Assembly (NCBI GenBank): GCA_031369365.1
Contig: JANMOP010000062.1
Location: forward strand, 1-31,682
DNA: 31,682 bases
Direction of reading: 5' to 3'
Source: Methylotenera_A sp031369365
GTDB taxonomy: Bacteria; Pseudomonadota; Gammaproteobacteria; Burkholderiales; Methylophilaceae
In this document: piece after piece, positions 13,726-22,202 of the stretch
How the letters are laid out: each line of letters opens with the position of its first letter
Position numbering within the stretch: position 1 is the first letter of the stretch
Translations under genes and position numbers: made by a program
Notes under the pieces: generated by a model
Seen by the model: the letters and a program-made list of their open reading frames with translations, nothing else
The model's database searches: none
Told to the model about the DNA's origin: nothing

Positions 13726-15621
13726 ATGCGAAGCAATTATACAATTAAACAAGCAGTTATTACCGCCTTAGCCGTTTTGGCGTTTTGTGCACAAAATAAA
13801 GTGTATGCACTTGGTTTAGGTAATATTAATATAAAATCGCATCTTGGCCAGCCGCTAAATGCTAGCATTAAAATACAAGGTGCCAGCGAGCTTAAAAGTG
13901 AAGCTTGCTTTAGCGTAATTAATGACACTTTTGCTGAAAATCCAATCAGTAGCGCTAATTTTAAGCTTTCTAAAATTGTTGGTGATACTGCGACCCTGAC
14001 TATTACCACTCAACAAATCATCACTGAACCCATTACTAGTCTTATTCTAATGGCAGAGTGCAATTTCAATATTCGTCGTGATTACGTGCTATTACTAGAC
14101 CCCCCATTAGTAGCAGACTCATCACAGAATACTGAAACTGAAAACATGCTTACAGAAGAGGCAACATTAGTTGAGGATAGCGCGAGTACCCGAGTAGATG
14201 AGACCACTGAATTAGTTGTGCAGGCACAAACGGTAAAAATAGCGGCAACTTCAACAAAAAAATCTTCTGCAAAAAAACAAAAAAATAACAGAAAATCCAA
14301 TAAAAACGTTGTATTAACTGCTGGCTATAACGATGAAAAGACCAATGTAAAACCATCTGGCGGAGCTGAAAATGACGCCCTCGTGAATAAACCGCGCCTA
14401 AGTATTTCTGCTGGAGAAATCTCAAGCAACAATCAACATACAGCTAATTTACGCCTTGACAAAGAACTACATTTCATCGCAGAAGCAGCCCCAGAAGGAG
14501 CCATGGCCAGTATTGAAATGCAAGATGAAGCGACCGTTTTAAATAATCGTATGCTACATTTAGAGAAACAAATTAACACTTTGCTGCAAGCTAACCAAAA
14601 ACTAAAAGCCGAAAATAAAATTGCTGAAAGTAAAATTGCAGAGAATAATATAAAAACGCAGCAACTGGAACAAGCCAATGCTTCGAGCAACAAGCTAGAC
14701 TGGTTGGGCTACATACTGGGTGGCGCGCTGTTATTAAGCGGCCTGACTATTGCCGAAAAATTACGCAGCCGCCGCCAAATTCAACAGCTGGCAGAAGCAG
14801 AGTTGGCCTTTTTAAGCGCCGACCAAACTACCAACAACTCTGCTAATTTGGAGGTATTTAAAACCAATGATGATTATTTTGCACCCTTAACACGTCAAGA
14901 ATTTAGCAGCACGGACGAAATTTCAACAGAAAAATCCAGTGTTTTTGAACCTTCCAATACTACAGTAACGCCCTTTTCTGTTGAAGAGTTTGATGCAGAA
15001 CATAATATTTTGGATCACGCCGATGTATTTTTATCACATGGTCGCACCAGTTTAGCCATTCAATTATTGCAAAATCATTTGCTCGATTTCCCAAAACAAT
15101 CGGTCACTATTTGGTTGTTTTTGCTCGATTTGCTGGCTAAAGAAAACATGCAAGGGGTTTATGAACAAACCGCGCTAGAATGTAAAGAGCACTTTAATAT
15201 CCGCATTGCGGCTTTTACTAACGATGAGGCCAGCCCAAAACAGCACTTTGAAGATTTCCCCCGCTTAAATGCTGGCTTACAAGGTGTTTGGGGTACGCCA
15301 GCAGCGTTAGTATATTTAGACGATTTAATTTACAACAGCCGCTTAGAAACTAGGGCAGGTTTTGAAAAAAGTGTGCTAGAAGAATTATTATTGCTTAAAA
15401 GCATTACCCAGGACCTCGGTTCTAAAGCCACAGTGATACAATTAGATGAGAAAAAACTGGCGTTGAAAGAATTAAAAGATGCACAGATTGCAGCTAATAA
15501 AGCAGAGAAACTACTGCTAATGGATGAGCTGCCATTATTAGAAAATTCGAAAGACGCGGCTCAAATGCAACTTGAAGCAAAAGAAACCCTGTTTGAATTT
15601 AACTTAACCGAATATAAATAG
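13726..15621 (+). CDS. FimV-like inner-membrane protein (FimV N-domain, no LysM)
   Basis: A 631-residue protein from ATG 13726; an in-frame ATG at 13699 would add nine residues before a good signal peptide, so I prefer the later start. The signal peptide runs to about ALAVLAFCAQNKVYA. The FimV N-terminal domain (LGLGNINIKSHLGQPLNASI through NIRRDYVLLLDPP) covers about residues 29-125. A long hydrophilic, Thr/Ser/Lys-rich periplasmic region and a coiled coil (about 270-315) follow. A TM helix at about 325-345 (WLGYILGGALLLSGLTI) leads into an acidic cytoplasmic part with TPR-like helices, and a C-terminal block with RAGFEKSVLEELLLL. FimV proteins organise cell poles and type IV pilus assembly through peptidoglycan binding and c-di-GMP signalling. 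The LysM motif of canonical FimV is not visible. A related C-terminus occurs in the protein at 28867-30294. Confidence 0.8.
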   Translation: MRSNYTIKQAVITALAVLAFCAQNKVYALGLGNINIKSHLGQPLNASIKIQGASELKSEACFSVINDTFAENPISSANFKLSKIVGDTATLTITTQQIITEPITSLILMAECNFNIRRDYVLLLDPPLVADSSQNTETENMLTEEATLVEDSASTRVDETTELVVQAQTVKIAATSTKKSSAKKQKNNRKSNKNVVLTAGYNDEKTNVKPSGGAENDALVNKPRLSISAGEISSNNQHTANLRLDKELHFIAEAAPEGAMASIEMQDEATVLNNRMLHLEKQINTLLQANQKLKAENKIAESKIAENNIKTQQLEQANASSNKLDWLGYILGGALLLSGLTIAEKLRSRRQIQQLAEAELAFLSADQTTNNSANLEVFKTNDDYFAPLTRQEFSSTDEISTEKSSVFEPSNTTVTPFSVEEFDAEHNILDHADVFLSHGRTSLAIQLLQNHLLDFPKQSVTIWLFLLDLLAKENMQGVYEQTALECKEHFNIRIAAFTNDEASPKQHFEDFPRLNAGLQGVWGTPAALVYLDDLIYNSRLETRAGFEKSVLEELLLLKSITQDLGSKATVIQLDEKKLALKELKDAQIAANKAEKLLLMDELPLLENSKDAAQMQLEAKETLFEFNLTEYK

Positions 15622-15638
15622 GCCGAATTCACATAACA

Positions 15639-16514
15639 TTAACGGTGCAAATAATACTCAGCAGCCAGCCCAACAAATAATACCAAACCAATCCAGTTGT
15701 TGTGCAAAAATGCTTTAAAACAATGTGATTTATCGCGTGATTTAATTAAAATGTATTGCCTACAGACCAATAGCAGAGCGGTTACTAGGCCGATAAAATA
15801 ATACTTTCCAAAACCCATAAATTTACCCACATACGCCAGCAACCCCAGCATAATCGCATAGCAAATCATCACTGCAATCACATCGTATTTGCCAAAAAAT
15901 ATCGCCGAAGATTTAATGCCAATTTCCATATCATCATCCCTATCCACCATAGCATATTGCGTATCGTAAGCCATCGCCCAAAATACGTTTGCGGTTAATA
16001 AAATCCATGCCAGTGGCGGAATATAATCATTTACTGCCGCAAATGCCATGGGGATGCCAAAGCCAAATGCCACGCCCAAATACGCTTGTGGAATGGCTAA
16101 AAAACGCTTGGTGTATGGGTAGGTGGCAGCCAAAAATAAAGCCGCAAACGACAACATAATGGTGGTTTTATTAAACAACAACACTAACGCAAAAGCCATT
16201 AAAGCTAAGCCAGCAGCCAATAAATAAGCCTCTTTCACGCTTACCTCGCCTGTCGCAAGTGGGCGATTTTTTGTGCGCTCCACTAAGCCATCATAGTTGC
16301 GGTCTGCAATGTCGTTCATCACACAGCCCGCGCTTCGCATGAGTACGGTTCCAGTCACAAAAATCAACAGCGTAATCCAATCAGGATTACCGCGCGAAGC
16401 CAGCCACAACGCCCATAGCGTTGGCCATAACAATAGCAAAATGCCAATCGGTTTATCTAGCCGCATTAAGCGCTCATAAGCGTCTAGTTTTTTATTTAGA
16501 TTTTCTAAGTTCAT
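15639..16514 (-). CDS. ubiA: 4-hydroxybenzoate polyprenyltransferase
   Basis: UbiA, 291 residues, attaches the polyprenyl tail to 4-hydroxybenzoate in the inner membrane, the second committed step of ubiquinone synthesis. Both Mg-diphosphate motifs are intact: NDIADRNYDG with N67/D68/D71, and DRDDDMEIG with D191-D195. Eight to nine hydrophobic helices span the protein, starting with RLDKPIGILLLLWPTLWALW. Length matches the family. AAGGTG lies 6 bp before ATG 16514. It follows ubiC, whose product is its substrate, on the same strand, but a 179-bp gap holding an inverted repeat separates them. Its 3' end faces the FimV-like gene with a 17-bp gap and no clear terminator. Confidence 0.97.
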   Translation of the reverse strand: MNLENLNKKLDAYERLMRLDKPIGILLLLWPTLWALWLASRGNPDWITLLIFVTGTVLMRSAGCVMNDIADRNYDGLVERTKNRPLATGEVSVKEAYLLAAGLALMAFALVLLFNKTTIMLSFAALFLAATYPYTKRFLAIPQAYLGVAFGFGIPMAFAAVNDYIPPLAWILLTANVFWAMAYDTQYAMVDRDDDMEIGIKSSAIFFGKYDVIAVMICYAIMLGLLAYVGKFMGFGKYYFIGLVTALLLVCRQYILIKSRDKSHCFKAFLHNNWIGLVLFVGLAAEYYLHR

Positions 16515-16560
16515 TTTTACACCTTAACTTATTGCTAATCGCGTCAAACACTATAGTTAC

Positions 16561-16655
16561 CATCATTTTGAGCGTAGCGAAGAAAGCTTTTAAACTCGAA
16601 TAAACCGAAAAACTGGATTCTTCGCCTAAATTAAACCTTAAGCTCAGAATGACGG
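16561..16655. repeat. Degenerate TCATTNTGAGC inverted-repeat element between ubiC and ubiA
   Basis: The left arm at 16561-16584 contains CATTTTGAGCGTAGCGAAGAA. The right arm at 16615-16655, reverse complemented, contains GTCATTCTGAGC and GCGAAGAATCC with an internal insertion. This resembles the widespread extragenic palindrome of the form TCATTCTGAGCGNAGCGAAGAATC. A second worn copy lies on the other side of ubiC. Confidence 0.65.
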
Positions 16656-16693
16656 CTGGAGGGTTAATAGTTGATAAAATTTAAATTAACATC

Positions 16694-17239
16694 TCATTTT
16701 AATAATTGGGGCAAAAATACTTCTGTAACGAGAATTTTAGCGCAATTTAAACTGAACACCGAGCGCCGCGCCCACAATGCTTTTGGCGATATTTGCATGT
16801 GCTGTGCAACACGCACGGATATTGGGTGGTGCTTTGACAGCATTTTATATGCTAATGGCGTGCGTTTCACTTTTGGGTTAGCAAACAAAGTCGCACCAAG
16901 TGGTTTGTTGCCTAGCCTACCAAGTCCATTCCATGCGCCTCGCAGCGAAGTCTTTGGTAATACGCTATGTGCAAATACCACGGGTTGATTGCCGCCCATC
17001 AACAACACCTCGCGAATCAGCGTATGTTGGCTGGCTTTCAGGCCTAGTAACGCAGATTCATCGGTAAACGCTTTGGCGTTTTTTAATAGCACTGGTCGCA
17101 CGGCAAAATCGTTGTAGCGCGCCTTTAATCGCGCCGTAAGCGAGCCGTTATCGATGAGCCACTTGCGATAAGCACCGATTATTATCGGCTTTTTAAGCCA
17201 ATGCTGACTCGGATACGCATGTTTCTGTTGAATTTTCAC
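16694..17239 (-). CDS. ubiC: Chorismate lyase
   Basis: UbiC, 181 residues, cleaves chorismate to 4-hydroxybenzoate and pyruvate, the entry to ubiquinone synthesis. The key residues line up with the E. coli enzyme: R76 in LIREVLLMG, L114/G115 in NKPLGATLF, and the C-terminal Glu E173 in VTEVFLP. RKWLIDNGSLTARLKAR near the start is typical. The start is a GTG at 17239; there is no upstream in-frame ATG and no clear Shine-Dalgarno sequence, so expression may be low. It lies between recG and ubiA on the same strand, flanked on both sides by degenerate inverted-repeat elements. Confidence 0.88.
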   Translation of the reverse strand: MKIQQKHAYPSQHWLKKPIIIGAYRKWLIDNGSLTARLKARYNDFAVRPVLLKNAKAFTDESALLGLKASQHTLIREVLLMGGNQPVVFAHSVLPKTSLRGAWNGLGRLGNKPLGATLFANPKVKRTPLAYKMLSKHHPISVRVAQHMQISPKALWARRSVFSLNCAKILVTEVFLPQLLK

Positions 17240-17317
17240 GGTTGAATTATCGCATAAACCCGCCCCCGACTAGCGCAAGCAAATAAATCTTAGTTCATGT
17301 AATTTACTTGGTAGCTT

Positions 17318-17394
17318 GTCATCTTGGAACTTGCCGAAAACCCATTAAGCGCGTAAAAACTTCTGCATTCTTTAGCTGTGCTCAGAATGATGAT
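17318..17394. repeat. Second degenerate TCATTCTGAGC inverted-repeat element, after recG
   Basis: The left arm is near 17318-17340 (GTCATCTTGGAACTTGCCGAA). The right arm at 17365-17394, reverse complemented, starts ATCATTCTGAGCACAGC and ends AAAGAATGC. It begins a few bases after the recG stop, on the side toward ubiC, and belongs to the same family as 16561-16655. Confidence 0.6.
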
Positions 17395-17398
17395 GTAG

Positions 17399-19585
17399 TT
17401 ATACTTTGACCAATTCACCCGCATGACTTAACCATCTTTCCAAATGCGCTTCTACCGCTTGCGGATATTCTTTTATCAACCTATCTGCCATATTTTTAGC
17501 TATTTCTAATAAATCGGCATCGCGTTCTAAATCGGCAATTTTTAGCATGGGCACACCACTTTGGCGGGTGCCTAAAAATTCGCCTGGGCCGCGTAAATGT
17601 AAATCCGCCTGCGCGATGATAAAACCATCGGTGTTTTCATAGATTACTTTTAATCTGGCACGCGCAGTTTCTGAGAGTTTGTTTTGATAGAGCAGAATGC
17701 AGGTGCTTTTGGCCGCGCCGCGCCCTACGCGCCCACGTAGTTGGTGCAATTGGCTCAGGCCAGAGCGTTCGGCGTGTTCAATGACCATTAAGCTGGCGTT
17801 AGGCACATCGACGCCCACCTCTATCACGGTGGTGGCGACTAGCAATTGCGTCTCGCCATTGCTGAAGGCCTGCATCACAGCTTGTTTTTTGGCGGGTTTC
17901 ATGCGGCCATGCACTAGGCCGATTTTTAGTTCGGGGAATTCGTTTTGCATGTGCGCGAAGGTGTCGTTAGCCGTTTGCAGTTGTAGCGCCTCACTTTCCT
18001 CAATTAGTGGGCACACCCAGTAGGCTTGGCTGCCAGCCATACAGGCCTCGCGCACGCGTTGCAAAATTTCGTCGCGGCGTTCATCCGAAACCAGCTTTGT
18101 GACAATTGGCGTGCGGCCTGGCGGCAGCTCATCAATCACCGACACATCTAAATCGGCAAAATAACTCATGGATAAAGTGCGGGGAATCGGCGTGGCAGTC
18201 ATCATGAGTTGGTGCGGCTCTGGCTCGCCTTTTTTGCGTAGCGCCAAGCGTTGTTGCACACCAAAACGATGTTGTTCGTCGATAATCGCTAAACCTAATT
18301 TTTTAAAATTCACTGCATCTTGAAATAAAGCATGTGTACCAACGGCAAGCTGGGCGTGGCCTGTGGCGATGTTAGCAAGTGCTAACTCACGTTCCTTTTT
18401 GCTTTGGCTGCCAGTCAACCAAGCAATAGTCAGGTTTAACGGCTTTAACCAAGTTTCAAACTTTTTATAATGTTGCTCGGCCAAAATTTCAGTGGGTGCC
18501 ATTAGTGCCACTTGCCAACCGTGCTCTATGGCTTGCAACGCCGCCATGCAGGCGACGATGGTTTTGCCGCTACCGACATCGCCTTGCAGCAGGCGCTGCA
18601 TGGGGTGTGGTTGGGTTAAATCGTGTGCAATTTCGGCAATCACTTTTTGTTGTGAATGGGTAAGCTCAAACGGTAAGTTTTTTAGCATTAGCGGCACTAA
18701 AATTTGGGATGATTCAATCGCGGGCGCATTTAAACTGCGGCGTTTTGCGTAATGTTTGCGCATGGATAATTGCTGCGCCAGCAGTTCGTCAAACGCCAAT
18801 CTGCGCCATTCTGGTGTGGTGCGGTTTTCTAACGCGCTTAAATTAGCATCGGGAGCAGGGCTGTGAAGCGCATGGATACTGGTTGCAAAGCTAGGTAAAT
18901 TTAAACTCTTATAAACGCCTGCGGGCAGGGTTTCGGCCAACTGCTGCTTCCCACCATTAGGGGGAAGGACGGGATGGGGATAAACGCTATCAATTTGAGA
19001 CGATTCTGCCCCTTCGCTCGATTCTACCCCCAGCCTAGCCCTCCCCTTTGAAGGGGGAGGGGATGTATTGTTGAGATTTAGCGCAATCTGTATCGCCTTG
19101 CGGATATTGGGCTGAGTAAGGCCTGCCGTGGTGGGGTAAATCGGGGTTAGCAGCTCTTTCACTGGGGTGGTTTCACCCACCGCTTTGCATTGCGGGTGTA
19201 CCATCTCGTAACCAAAAAAACCGTGGCGAACTTCACCGTAAACGCGCAATTTTGTGCCAACTTTTAGCGCATGTATTTGGCTGGGATAAAAATGTAAAAA
19301 ACGCAAAGTGAGCTGCCCGCTTGCGTCTTCTAGCCTTGCTATAAGAGCCTTGCGCGGCTTATACGTCACTTCGGCATGTACTATTTCGCCTTCACATTGC
19401 ACATCGTCGCCTTGGCGCAAATCACGAATAGTGGTGATGCGCGTTTCATCGATATAGCGCAGTGGTAAATGTAACAACAAGCCTTGAATGCTATCAATAC
19501 CAAGCTTGTTAAGATTGCTGATGACGGGTTTGCTATAGGCTTTTATTTCAGAGAGCTTTTTCAAGGATTGCCCAAACTTTTGCAA
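17399..19585 (-). CDS. recG: ATP-dependent DNA helicase RecG with in-frame insertion
   Basis: RecG, 728 residues, drives fork regression and branch migration at stalled forks and Holliday junctions. The wedge/OB domain occupies about residues 10-165, with LLLHLPLRYIDET and TPIYPTTAGLTQPNIRKAI. The helicase core has Walker A GDVGSGKT (335-342), DEQH (436-439), MTATPIPRTLSMS, and VIEVGVDVPNAS with HQLRGRVGRG in the second RecA domain; LRGPGEFLGTRQSG is the RecG signature. The protein is about 35 residues longer than E. coli RecG. The excess is a Pro/Ser/Gly-rich stretch at about 174-215 encoded by a palindromic element. The only usable start is a TTG at 19585, just after an in-frame TGA, and it is the end of another palindrome. 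All motifs are intact, so the protein is probably active. Confidence 0.96.
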   Translation of the reverse strand: MQKFGQSLKKLSEIKAYSKPVISNLNKLGIDSIQGLLLHLPLRYIDETRITTIRDLRQGDDVQCEGEIVHAEVTYKPRKALIARLEDASGQLTLRFLHFYPSQIHALKVGTKLRVYGEVRHGFFGYEMVHPQCKAVGETTPVKELLTPIYPTTAGLTQPNIRKAIQIALNLNNTSPPPSKGRARLGVESSEGAESSQIDSVYPHPVLPPNGGKQQLAETLPAGVYKSLNLPSFATSIHALHSPAPDANLSALENRTTPEWRRLAFDELLAQQLSMRKHYAKRRSLNAPAIESSQILVPLMLKNLPFELTHSQQKVIAEIAHDLTQPHPMQRLLQGDVGSGKTIVACMAALQAIEHGWQVALMAPTEILAEQHYKKFETWLKPLNLTIAWLTGSQSKKERELALANIATGHAQLAVGTHALFQDAVNFKKLGLAIIDEQHRFGVQQRLALRKKGEPEPHQLMMTATPIPRTLSMSYFADLDVSVIDELPPGRTPIVTKLVSDERRDEILQRVREACMAGSQAYWVCPLIEESEALQLQTANDTFAHMQNEFPELKIGLVHGRMKPAKKQAVMQAFSNGETQLLVATTVIEVGVDVPNASLMVIEHAERSGLSQLHQLRGRVGRGAAKSTCILLYQNKLSETARARLKVIYENTDGFIIAQADLHLRGPGEFLGTRQSGVPMLKIADLERDADLLEIAKNMADRLIKEYPQAVEAHLERWLSHAGELVKV
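18941..19066 (-). mobile_element. REP/MITE-like palindromic element inserted in frame in recG
   Basis: About 126 bp (42 codons) interrupt the alignment of recG between IQIALNLNN and LAETLPAGVY. One end (19027-19062) carries CCCCAGCCTAGCCCTCCCC followed by a hairpin with AAGGGGGAGGGG. The other end (about 18948-18981) carries the same C-rich motif inverted (GGGGGAAGGACGGGATGGGG). The translated peptide begins TSPPPSKGRARLG and ends YPHPVLPPNGG, a signature I associate with translated REP-like repeats. The frame stays open throughout. Edges are approximate. Confidence 0.78.
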
Positions 19586-19681
19586 TGTTCAAATACGATT
19601 TTGCACTAGGCGCAGGAGTGCAGACAGTACGATTAGTACGGCAAAGTACTGCAACAACGTGCAAAACGTATTTCAACATTG
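19583..19681. repeat. 99-bp imperfect palindrome filling the spoT-recG gap
   Basis: The left arm at 19583-19606 (CAATGTTCAAATACGATTTT then GCAC) and the reverse complement of 19659-19681 (CAATGTTGAAATACGTTTTG then CAC) differ by one substitution and one indel. A second inner pair uses TGCAG...AGTAC against AGTACTGCA. The element begins 4 bp after the spoT stop (minus strand), and its last three bases are the recG TTG start. Confidence 0.85.
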
Positions 19682-19685
19682 CCCA

Positions 19686-21938
19686 CTACTGGATTTTCTC
19701 TTCATTATGCACACCCTTCACCCGATTAATACGCACCACGTCAGGTATCTTGCGTAAACTACGCATTAAATGGGCTAAATGTACTCGATCATGCACTTGC
19801 ACGGTAAAATTCACGTTGGCATATTGACTACCGTCTGGCTCTTCTACGCTTACATTATCAATATTTGCGCCCACATCTGAAATGCCCGCCGCGATTTTGG
19901 CCAACATGCCGCGTTGGTTAGCCACCACCATGCGTACATTCACTTTAAACAGTTTTTTATTATCCGAATCCCACTCCACATCCAGCCATTTATCGGGGTC
20001 TAGCTTAAATTTTCTAATCGTTGGGCAATCGTGAGTGTGAATGATTAAGCCCTTATCTTTGTTAATAAAACCCAAAATTGGGTCGCCTGGAATGGGCCTG
20101 CAACAGGGTGCAAACTTAACGGCCATGCCCTCAGAGCCGCTGATGGTGATGCTATCGAGTTTTTTAACGGTTTTTAGGTTTGGGGTTTCACCAGTGTTTT
20201 CACCAACATTTTCAAAGCCATGTAACTCAGCATTGCCTGCGGTTAATTGATGTGCCACCATTAAACTCACGCGCTTGCCTAGGCCAATATCGGTCAAAAT
20301 TTCCGATTTATCTTTCACCCCATAATCGCGCATAATTTTGTGCCACAACTTATCTCCTATCGCGCTAGGGTCCACATGCAAAGCGCGCAAGGCCATATTG
20401 AGCATACGTTCGCCCAAATGGGCAGATTCTGTGGCTTGCAGCGTTTTTAAATAATGTCGAATATGCGAACGCGCCTTGCCAGTGACCACATAATTTAACC
20501 AAGCAGGGTTTGGCTTGGCTAGTGGTGCGGTGATGATTTCCACGTTATCGCCGTTGTGCATCTCGGTGCGAAGTGGTGCCAGCTCATTATTAATTTTAAC
20601 CGCCACGCAGCTATTGCCTACATCGGTATGCACAGCGTATGCAAAATCTACTGCTGTAGAGCCTTTGGGAAGCGCTAATATCTTGCCTTTGGGGGTAAAT
20701 ACATACACTTCATCGGGGAACAGATCGACTTTAAAATTTTCTAAAAATTCGTAACTGTCATCACTCTCGGTTTGAATCTCTACCAAGCGTTGTAGCCATT
20801 GATGGGTTTGTTGCTGCAAGGCGGTTAGGTTAGCATCGGTGGTTTTATACATCCAATGCGCCGCTACACCCGCGTTGGCAATTTTATGCATATCTTCACT
20901 GCGAATTTGCACTTCTATGGGAGTGCCAAAAGGACCAAATAATGTGGTGTGCAGCGATTGATAACCATTGGCTTTGGGTATGGCAATAAAATCTTTAAAT
21001 TTGCCTGGAATCGGCTTGTAGAGCGCATGTAGGCTGCCTAGCGCTAAGTAGCAACTCTGGGTATCTTTGACCAACACTCTAAAACCATAAATGTCGTGGA
21101 TTTGCTCTAAAGCGGTATGTTTAATGGCCATTTTGCGATAAACACTATACAAATGTTTCTCACGTCCAGTGACTTCGGCCTCAATTTGTGCGTCTGCCAA
21201 ACGCTGTTTAATCGCGTCTAATATTTTGCTGATGACCTCTTTGCGGTTTCCGCGTCCAATTTTAATGGCTTTGGCAATCACGCGATGGCGCATGGGGTGT
21301 AAGTGTTTAAAGCTTAAATCTTCTAGCTCTTGATAGATAAGATTAAGGCCAAGCCTGTTTGCAATCGGCGCATAAATTTCTAGCGTTTCGCGCGCGATGG
21401 TTTTTTGTTTTTCTGGCTTCATGGCTTCTAGCGTTTGCATATTGTGCAATCTATCGGCCAGTTTAACCAAAATCACCCGCACATCTTGGCTCATCGCCAA
21501 CAGCATTTTACGAAAGTTTTCAGCTTGTGCTGCCGCCGCGCTCTGAAACTCAATTTTATCTAACTTGGTTAAACCTTCAACTAAATCTGCCACTTGCTTA
21601 CCAAACTGTTCGCTAATTTCAGTAATGGCAACGCCAGTATCCTCCACCACATCGTGCAACAGCGCGGCCAGCAAGGTGGGCAAATCCATGTGTAGCTTGG
21701 CTAAAATACAAGCCACTGCCACTGGGTGTGAGATATAAGGCTCGCCCGTTCTGCGGGTTTGGCCTTGGTGTGCAAACGCTGCGTAGTGGTACGCGGCCCA
21801 CACCTGCTCTATATCCGCTTGGGTAAAATATTCTTTAAGTAAAAGTGTAAGTTGCGAGGTTTCAGAATCTGCTGGCAATAAAAGCGGCTCGGCAGATTGA
21901 AGTGATTCCGCTGGAGGGTTATTAGCGGTTTTTACCAT
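19686..21938 (-). CDS. spoT: Bifunctional (p)ppGpp synthetase/hydrolase SpoT
   Basis: An RSH protein of 750 residues that both makes and degrades (p)ppGpp. The hydrolase HD domain is intact: H71, H95-D96 in LLHDVVEDT, and LADRLHNMQTL. The synthetase follows with YGFRVLVKD, GKFKDFIAIPKANGYQSLHT and EVQIRSEDMHKIAN-GVAAHW. TGS (about 400-460, VYVFTPKGKILALPKGSTAVDFAYAVH), a conserved-Cys region (FAPCCRPIPGD) and a C-terminal ACT domain (about 670-745) complete the normal regulatory half. A hydrophilic linker before FAPCC contains ENVGENTGE, whose DNA repeats a czcC segment. ATG 21938 is 40 bp after rpoZ. The gmk-rpoZ-spoT-recG order matches the classical spo operon except that trmH is absent between spoT and recG. 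Confidence 0.97.
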   Translation of the reverse strand: MVKTANNPPAESLQSAEPLLLPADSETSQLTLLLKEYFTQADIEQVWAAYHYAAFAHQGQTRRTGEPYISHPVAVACILAKLHMDLPTLLAALLHDVVEDTGVAITEISEQFGKQVADLVEGLTKLDKIEFQSAAAAQAENFRKMLLAMSQDVRVILVKLADRLHNMQTLEAMKPEKQKTIARETLEIYAPIANRLGLNLIYQELEDLSFKHLHPMRHRVIAKAIKIGRGNRKEVISKILDAIKQRLADAQIEAEVTGREKHLYSVYRKMAIKHTALEQIHDIYGFRVLVKDTQSCYLALGSLHALYKPIPGKFKDFIAIPKANGYQSLHTTLFGPFGTPIEVQIRSEDMHKIANAGVAAHWMYKTTDANLTALQQQTHQWLQRLVEIQTESDDSYEFLENFKVDLFPDEVYVFTPKGKILALPKGSTAVDFAYAVHTDVGNSCVAVKINNELAPLRTEMHNGDNVEIITAPLAKPNPAWLNYVVTGKARSHIRHYLKTLQATESAHLGERMLNMALRALHVDPSAIGDKLWHKIMRDYGVKDKSEILTDIGLGKRVSLMVAHQLTAGNAELHGFENVGENTGETPNLKTVKKLDSITISGSEGMAVKFAPCCRPIPGDPILGFINKDKGLIIHTHDCPTIRKFKLDPDKWLDVEWDSDNKKLFKVNVRMVVANQRGMLAKIAAGISDVGANIDNVSVEEPDGSQYANVNFTVQVHDRVHLAHLMRSLRKIPDVVRINRVKGVHNEEKIQ
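20193..20213 (-). repeat. 21-bp motif in spoT shared with czcC
   Basis: This encodes ENVGENT in the linker before the conserved-Cys region. It is identical to 9604-9624 except for one silent third-position change (GAAAAC versus GAAAAT). Confidence 0.6.
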
Positions 21939-21978
21939 GATGTTTACATGCTAAAACTGTAGGTAAATACTAAAAATA

Positions 21979-22191
21979 TTACGGGTGTGTGCGGTTTAAA
22001 ATCTCTATACCGACTTTACCCGCAGCAATTTCACGCAAAGCCAACACGGTTGGTTTATCTTTTTGGTTTGGGCTATGCACAAACGGGTCTGATCCATTCG
22101 CCAATTGGCGCGCGCGGTAGGCAGCAACTAAAGTTAACTGAAAACGGTTGGGGATTTTTTCTAAGCAATCATCTACAGTAATACGGGCCAT
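21979..22191 (-). CDS. rpoZ: RNA polymerase omega subunit
   Basis: Omega, 70 residues, helps fold and retain the beta' subunit and forms one ppGpp site on RNA polymerase. Recognised by MARITVDDCLEKIPNRFQLTLVAAYRAR (quoted in two parts: MARITVDDCLEKIPNRF and QLTLVAAYRARQL), then KDKPTVLALREIAAGKVG. It is slightly shorter than E. coli omega (91) because the variable C-terminal tail is reduced. AAGGAAGC lies 4 bp before the ATG. It lies 11 bp after gmk and 40 bp before spoT, which produces the ppGpp that binds it. Confidence 0.97.
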   Translation of the reverse strand: MARITVDDCLEKIPNRFQLTLVAAYRARQLANGSDPFVHSPNQKDKPTVLALREIAAGKVGIEILNRTHP

Positions 22192-22202
22192 AATAGCTTC
22201 CT

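Noticed and set aside
19585..19827. Plus-strand 80-residue ORF across the spoT-recG gap
   Set aside because: It is composed of the palindrome and antisense spoT sequence with no protein features.
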